From contig NZ_JAERRB010000017.1 of NCBI RefSeq assembly GCF_016735595.1, positions 62,001 through 126,000 of the forward strand: DNA of 64,000 bases, in the 5' to 3' direction. Position numbers and translations under genes: made by a program. How positions within the stretch are numbered: the stretch's first letter is position 1; every line of letters begins with the position of its first letter. The notes beneath the pieces are model-generated. The model searched no databases. It saw only the letters and a list, made by a program, of their open reading frames with translations, and was not told the DNA's origin. Positions 61,187-64,000 of the stretch are shown one piece after another. The DNA comes from Chryseolinea lacunae (GTDB lineage Bacteria; Bacteroidota; Bacteroidia; Cytophagales; Cyclobacteriaceae).

Positions 61187-62008
61187 CTAGCGCACGGTAC
61201 CAGGAAGGCTATCAGCAATCGTTGGATTGTTTCGTCCTTTCAAGATAATAACATCGAATGGGCCGCCGACTAATTTTGTATCGGCGTATTTGCTATAAAC
61301 ATCTCCAATGAACTTCATTTTAAACTGCACAAACTTTGCCAAGGCATCATCTCGCAGGCTTGTCAACTTTCCAAAGTCATGATGTTTGACAATTTCCTCA
61401 AAAACATTATCCAAATTCTTCCAGGCGGCTTCATGAATTCTGAAATCACCGTTTCGAAATATAGTTGTACTCTTAACCCCTTTCACTGACGCGTGGGTTG
61501 ATCCATCCCAACCAATGCCCTTCGCATGTTCATTGAGAAAATCGGCATAAGGGTCCTTATAACCATAGTTCACCACTTGATATTCGTTTCCTGTCCACTT
61601 GCAGTTAGAGAAATGGATAAACTCTGGTTCACCAGAACTACGGTACCCCGCAAAATGGAAGCCAGACGGTTCTCTTTTGAAGTTATCAACTGGAACACGC
61701 CTATTCAGTTCATCTTTTAGCGCCTTTGCAAAGTCCATTAGATTGTCAATTGCGTGTTTTCGTTTAATGAAGTTAGGCAGCCAATTAAAATAAAATTCTG
61801 CATTGCCCTTCTCATTTATTAGCATCGTATTTCCCCAATAGGATAATGAGGCATTTAGATGCTCGATCTTAAATAATTTCTTGCCTGTTTTATATTTTCG
61901 CTTTGCATTGGCCTCCTTTCGATAGGTGAGCCTTCTGTCAGCCGTTGATATGATGAACGAATCATCAAATCCATCAACTAGGTGAATCTCGTTTGTTATC
62001 AGAGTCAT
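61187..62008 (-). CDS. Hypothetical protein, possibly Ntn-hydrolase (proteasome-like) fold
   Basis: This 273-residue soluble protein begins MTLITNEIHLVDGFDDSFII and continues STADRRLTYRKE, a pattern of two strands and an ADRR turn reminiscent of proteasome/HslV-type Ntn hydrolases. SYWGN, then FIHFSNCKWTG and IGWDG are other notable segments. The family resemblance is from memory of similar uncharacterised proteins and is not proven. An N-terminal threonine (T2) could act as nucleophile if the methionine is removed. It lies 32 bp downstream of the GNAT gene on the same strand, within the AT-rich island. Confidence 0.7.
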   Translation of the reverse strand: MTLITNEIHLVDGFDDSFIISTADRRLTYRKEANAKRKYKTGKKLFKIEHLNASLSYWGNTMLINEKGNAEFYFNWLPNFIKRKHAIDNLMDFAKALKDELNRRVPVDNFKREPSGFHFAGYRSSGEPEFIHFSNCKWTGNEYQVVNYGYKDPYADFLNEHAKGIGWDGSTHASVKGVKSTTIFRNGDFRIHEAAWKNLDNVFEEIVKHHDFGKLTSLRDDALAKFVQFKMKFIGDVYSKYADTKLVGGPFDVIILKGRNNPTIADSLPGTVR

Positions 62009-62040
62009 AGCTACTCATAGTTTTCCCGCGCATTAAAACC

Positions 62041-62886
62041 CTATTCGTCTTCGTGTCGCCTTGAAAGAGAACACCAACGGTAGATTGACTGGTATCCAAC
62101 TTTTAAGAATACTCGACTTGTTATGTTGTTATCCTGGTCAGCCACTAACCCACACCTAAGACTGCCAGTTTCAAGCAGACGACTAGTCAACGTATGCAGT
62201 AAGAAATACGCATAACCGTTTCCTCTTCTGTCGGGTTTAGTAAAAAGACTACCAAGCATAGGTTGCTCTTGATCGTCGTTTATAATGCTTATGATGCCTA
62301 CAATTCTATCCTCGACGCGCCATGTAAAGATAGTTCCATCGATAATTCCCTGCATTGCCGTCGCAGCTACACCTTCATCCTTCATGCGACCGCCGCCTCT
62401 AAACTCTTCCCTATAATAAGCCAATTCCATTTGTATGATTTCCTCCGAATCGTCGATCTCTGCATGAGCCATTTCTCCAGTGAACCGACCATTTGCGGGA
62501 TTTGCCTCACGGCATTCCTCCAAAAGACGGTTCTTAAAAACCTCGAAGTCAATTTGGTTAGATCTAAAAAGGGCCTTAATGAGTTCACTTTCACCACAAA
62601 ATACCCTTCGTTCAATTTCTTCGCCAATTCGTTCTGAAAGCAACGGCAAGACTTCATTGCCCCAACCACGCCCGTAAATGTAATATCCATCTCTAGTCCA
62701 CAAGACAAATATGCGTAGCTCTCCATCCTCTACTATACTGAAATAATCATGTAGTTCGGTGGCTCCACTATGGAGCTTGTCAATTACGTTGATGAGGTGA
62801 TAATGCCTAAAGTAGTCGCTATAAATGAAGTTTCCATTTATAGCGAGAAATTCCCGTGGTGTTGCATGTCGTACAATTGAATACAT
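62041..62886 (-). CDS. GNAT-family acetyltransferase-like protein
   Basis: This 281-residue protein has an unknown N-terminal half (MYSIVRHATPREFLAINGNF) and a C-terminal GNAT domain. That domain has the acetyl-CoA motif TKPDRRGNGYAYFLLHTL preceded by a beta-bulge strand (PMLGSLF) and followed by SRVFLKVGYQSIYRW. It is probably co-transcribed with the gene at 61187 (32-bp gap). The substrate is unknown; in toxin-antitoxin or defence settings such enzymes acetylate tRNA or protein targets, but nothing here shows that. Confidence 0.82.
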   Translation of the reverse strand: MYSIVRHATPREFLAINGNFIYSDYFRHYHLINVIDKLHSGATELHDYFSIVEDGELRIFVLWTRDGYYIYGRGWGNEVLPLLSERIGEEIERRVFCGESELIKALFRSNQIDFEVFKNRLLEECREANPANGRFTGEMAHAEIDDSEEIIQMELAYYREEFRGGGRMKDEGVAATAMQGIIDGTIFTWRVEDRIVGIISIINDDQEQPMLGSLFTKPDRRGNGYAYFLLHTLTSRLLETGSLRCGLVADQDNNITSRVFLKVGYQSIYRWCSLSRRHEDE

Positions 62887-63326
62887 CTCGCCGAAATCTT
62901 AGTGGTGATACGCTTGGATTCGGATTCGTTTGGACGTTCCTGCGGACGTCAACGTTCTAACGTGTTCCATCCCGTTTTCGTAGTTCATCTCTCGTTTGTT
63001 AACCGTCCTCAAAGCCGCGATCAAGAATCACCTGCTGAAACCTTGCATATCTATTCATAAAACGAATGCACGAGTTTGTAACCTTCAAGGGCCGATCGTC
63101 GGGTTGGCGGTGATAGTAGCTTGTCTTCATATTTTTCGCCGAGAGCATCAATATTTGAAAGCCGTTATTTAATAATTCCCAAATTCCATGTAACGCTAAC
63201 AAAACCCCCTATCCGGGTTGCATTTTCAACCGGCACCTCTGTTGGTGCATATGCTTTCTTGAATTTCTGGCCCTCATAAAATCTTCCGTCTAATACTTTC
63301 GCTGTTGCGATCGACATGCCGCCTCC
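62887..63326. other. 440-bp region with small doubtful frames
   Basis: Two minus-strand frames overlap here: a 67-codon frame from a TTG (62999-63202) and a 50-codon frame from an ATG (63165-63317, listed separately). Neither is recognised. The region probably contains the decayed end of a gene cut by element copy 3. Confidence 0.4.
63165..63317 (-). CDS. Small ORF directly after element copy 3, possible gene tail
   Basis: This 50-codon frame starts MSIATAKVLDGRFYEGQKFK and ends FVSVTWNLGIIK. A GGAGG stands 5 bp before the ATG, a strong ribosome-binding site rare in this genome, but it may simply be part of GGAGGCGGC coding for glycines in a larger lost gene. It begins just beyond the element end at 63327. 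Confidence 0.35.
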   Translation of the reverse strand: MSIATAKVLDGRFYEGQKFKKAYAPTEVPVENATRIGGFVSVTWNLGIIK

Positions 63327-63536
63327 TGGAGAATCCGAAGGGGGTGACCAACTTTTTCCGTTTTGCCCTGACCATCAATTTTCAGATCACGTGACCACCC
63401 AATTCCGCCACCATTTGACCAGGAACTAGTCTAGCAATTAAGAGGTTCGAAACCTACGTGAAGTTCAAGTCCTCAGGTAACTTTAGCTGGTCACACCCTC
63501 CTGAAACAAAGTGGTCAATGGGGGTCAGAATCTCCA
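63327..63536 (-). repeat. IS21-like non-autonomous element, copy 3 (inverted, complete)
   Basis: This 210-bp copy lies in opposite orientation to copies 1 and 2 and has both terminal inverted repeats (TGGAGAATCCGAAG and, at the other end, TCAGAATCTCCA). It has more changes than the other two, for example TTGGTCACC for ATGGTCAGC near its end. With copy 2 it brackets the zinc-ribbon, Ntn-like and GNAT genes. Confidence 0.85.
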
Positions 63537-63592
63537 GCTACGCCGAGGAGCAACCAGTTTCTGTTTAAGCCCATTCTAAAAAGGGTGATATT

Positions 63593-63796
63593 GTGATCGT
63601 ACATTTGATGTATCTTGGTGATCCTAAGCTCGTTTCGGGTAGGCTCACCTTCGATCACCCGCAGGCTGTCATCAACGATAATATTTCCTTTAAATTAGTG
63701 GAGCTTCCAACAAATCGACCTTATTATTTGATGACGGATCACGAAGCGAAAGTTACCTTCGAATGCCACAGTTTTCATAGTTCAATTGGTTCATAG
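63593..63796 (+). CDS. Hypothetical small protein
   Basis: This 67-residue frame starts with GTG (MIVHLMYLGDPKLVSGRLTF) and reads as a plausible beta protein (DNISFKLVELPTNRPYYLMT). It begins 56 bp after element copy 3 and overlaps the convergent gene at the right edge by 22 bp. No family is recognised. Overlap with a convergent gene and a GTG start reduce confidence. Confidence 0.4.
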   Translation: MIVHLMYLGDPKLVSGRLTFDHPQAVINDNISFKLVELPTNRPYYLMTDHEAKVTFECHSFHSSIGS

Positions 63797-64000
63797 TCAA
63801 TCCCGGTAAATTTTTCGCGTTTTAGTTTCGCCTGGGTTTCAATACCAATGATTATCAGTGGATTTTTCTTATCATACGAGCCAAAACAAAGGTCCGATGA
63901 ATAAAAACCATCCTTCAAGGGCTTACTGATACCAATTAATGTAGGAGGGTCTGTACCAACTAGAGTGTCGTAGTTTTTACACACTGGGCATAGCTTACCA
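63775..64000 (-). CDS. Zinc-finger-containing hypothetical protein (partial, C-terminal part)
   Basis: The frame is open past the window edge. Its visible N-terminal end reads GKLCPVCKNYDTL, a C-x2-C zinc knuckle, followed by TLIGISKPLKDGFYSSDLCF and a C-terminus ending in YEPIEL. The GTG at 63984 lies inside the zinc motif, so the true start is to the right of the window. It may be a relative of the truncated zinc-ribbon gene at 60780, but the two share only the knuckle. Confidence 0.6.
   Translation of the reverse strand, partial: GKLCPVCKNYDTLVGTDPPTLIGISKPLKDGFYSSDLCFGSYDKKNPLIIIGIETQAKLKREKFTGIDYEPIEL

Noticed and set aside
62999-63202. 67-codon minus-strand frame beginning with TTG
   Set aside because: An in-frame stop lies just upstream, the start is poor and the frame overlaps a more plausible 50-codon frame; kept only as part of the region description.

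Overview
The window comes from a member of the Bacteroidota, most likely a Cytophagales/Cytophagia-type soil or freshwater bacterium. Signs of this are a SusC/SusD pair, a hybrid one-protein two-component regulator (HTCS), many secreted sulfatases and GH43 enzymes, TPR-histidine kinases, LytS/LytTR pairs, an almost complete lack of Shine-Dalgarno sequences, and one well-formed TTG-N19-TAnnTTTG promoter. Most of the window is moderately GC-rich; the last 5 kb is visibly more AT-rich. I saw no rRNA, tRNA, CRISPR array or intact transposase gene.

Layout. 0-7 kb: the 5' part of an ABC transporter ATPase behind a palindromic operator, then a three-gene operon (Gfo/Idh/MocA oxidoreductase, HEAT + double DUF1080 protein, DUF5009 membrane protein) that fits glycoside cleavage through 3-keto intermediates. 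7-10 kb: a LytS/LytTR pair, a secreted intradiol-dioxygenase-like protein, and an F420-type NADP-binding oxidoreductase behind a doubled palindrome. 10-20 kb: three sulfatases, a DUF4874/DUF4832 lipoprotein and an SDR/AraC pair with direct-repeat half-sites upstream. 20-27 kb: small lipoproteins, a 147-bp tandem repeat, an AraC regulator, a GNAT, and a frameshifted carboxypeptidase-regulatory-like gene. 27-36 kb: a signalling region with a kinase lacking its ATPase domain, a flavin reductase fused to DUF2452, a soluble kinase, a three-gene BLUF photoreceptor operon and a large hybrid kinase. 36-43 kb: a methanethiol S-methyltransferase candidate, an unknown membrane coiled-coil pair, an SRPBCC protein, an ABM protein, a serine hydrolase and an alpha/beta hydrolase.

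43-59 kb is one polysaccharide utilisation locus, all on the minus strand: split transketolase (two genes), HTCS, SusC, SusD, two GH43 enzymes and a decayed AraC gene. GH43 enzymes plus transketolase suggest a pentose polymer such as arabinan or arabinoxylan. The HTCS would sense the released oligosaccharide and switch on SusC/D and GH43, and transketolase would move the pentoses into central metabolism.

59-64 kb is an accessory island. Three copies of a ~200-bp IS21-like non-autonomous element (two direct, one inverted) separate a trypsin-like protease, a possible Ntn-hydrolase-like protein, a GNAT protein and truncated zinc-ribbon genes. The strongest candidates for something little described are the BLUF operon with its kinase neighbours, the flavin reductase-DUF2452 fusion, and the protease island.
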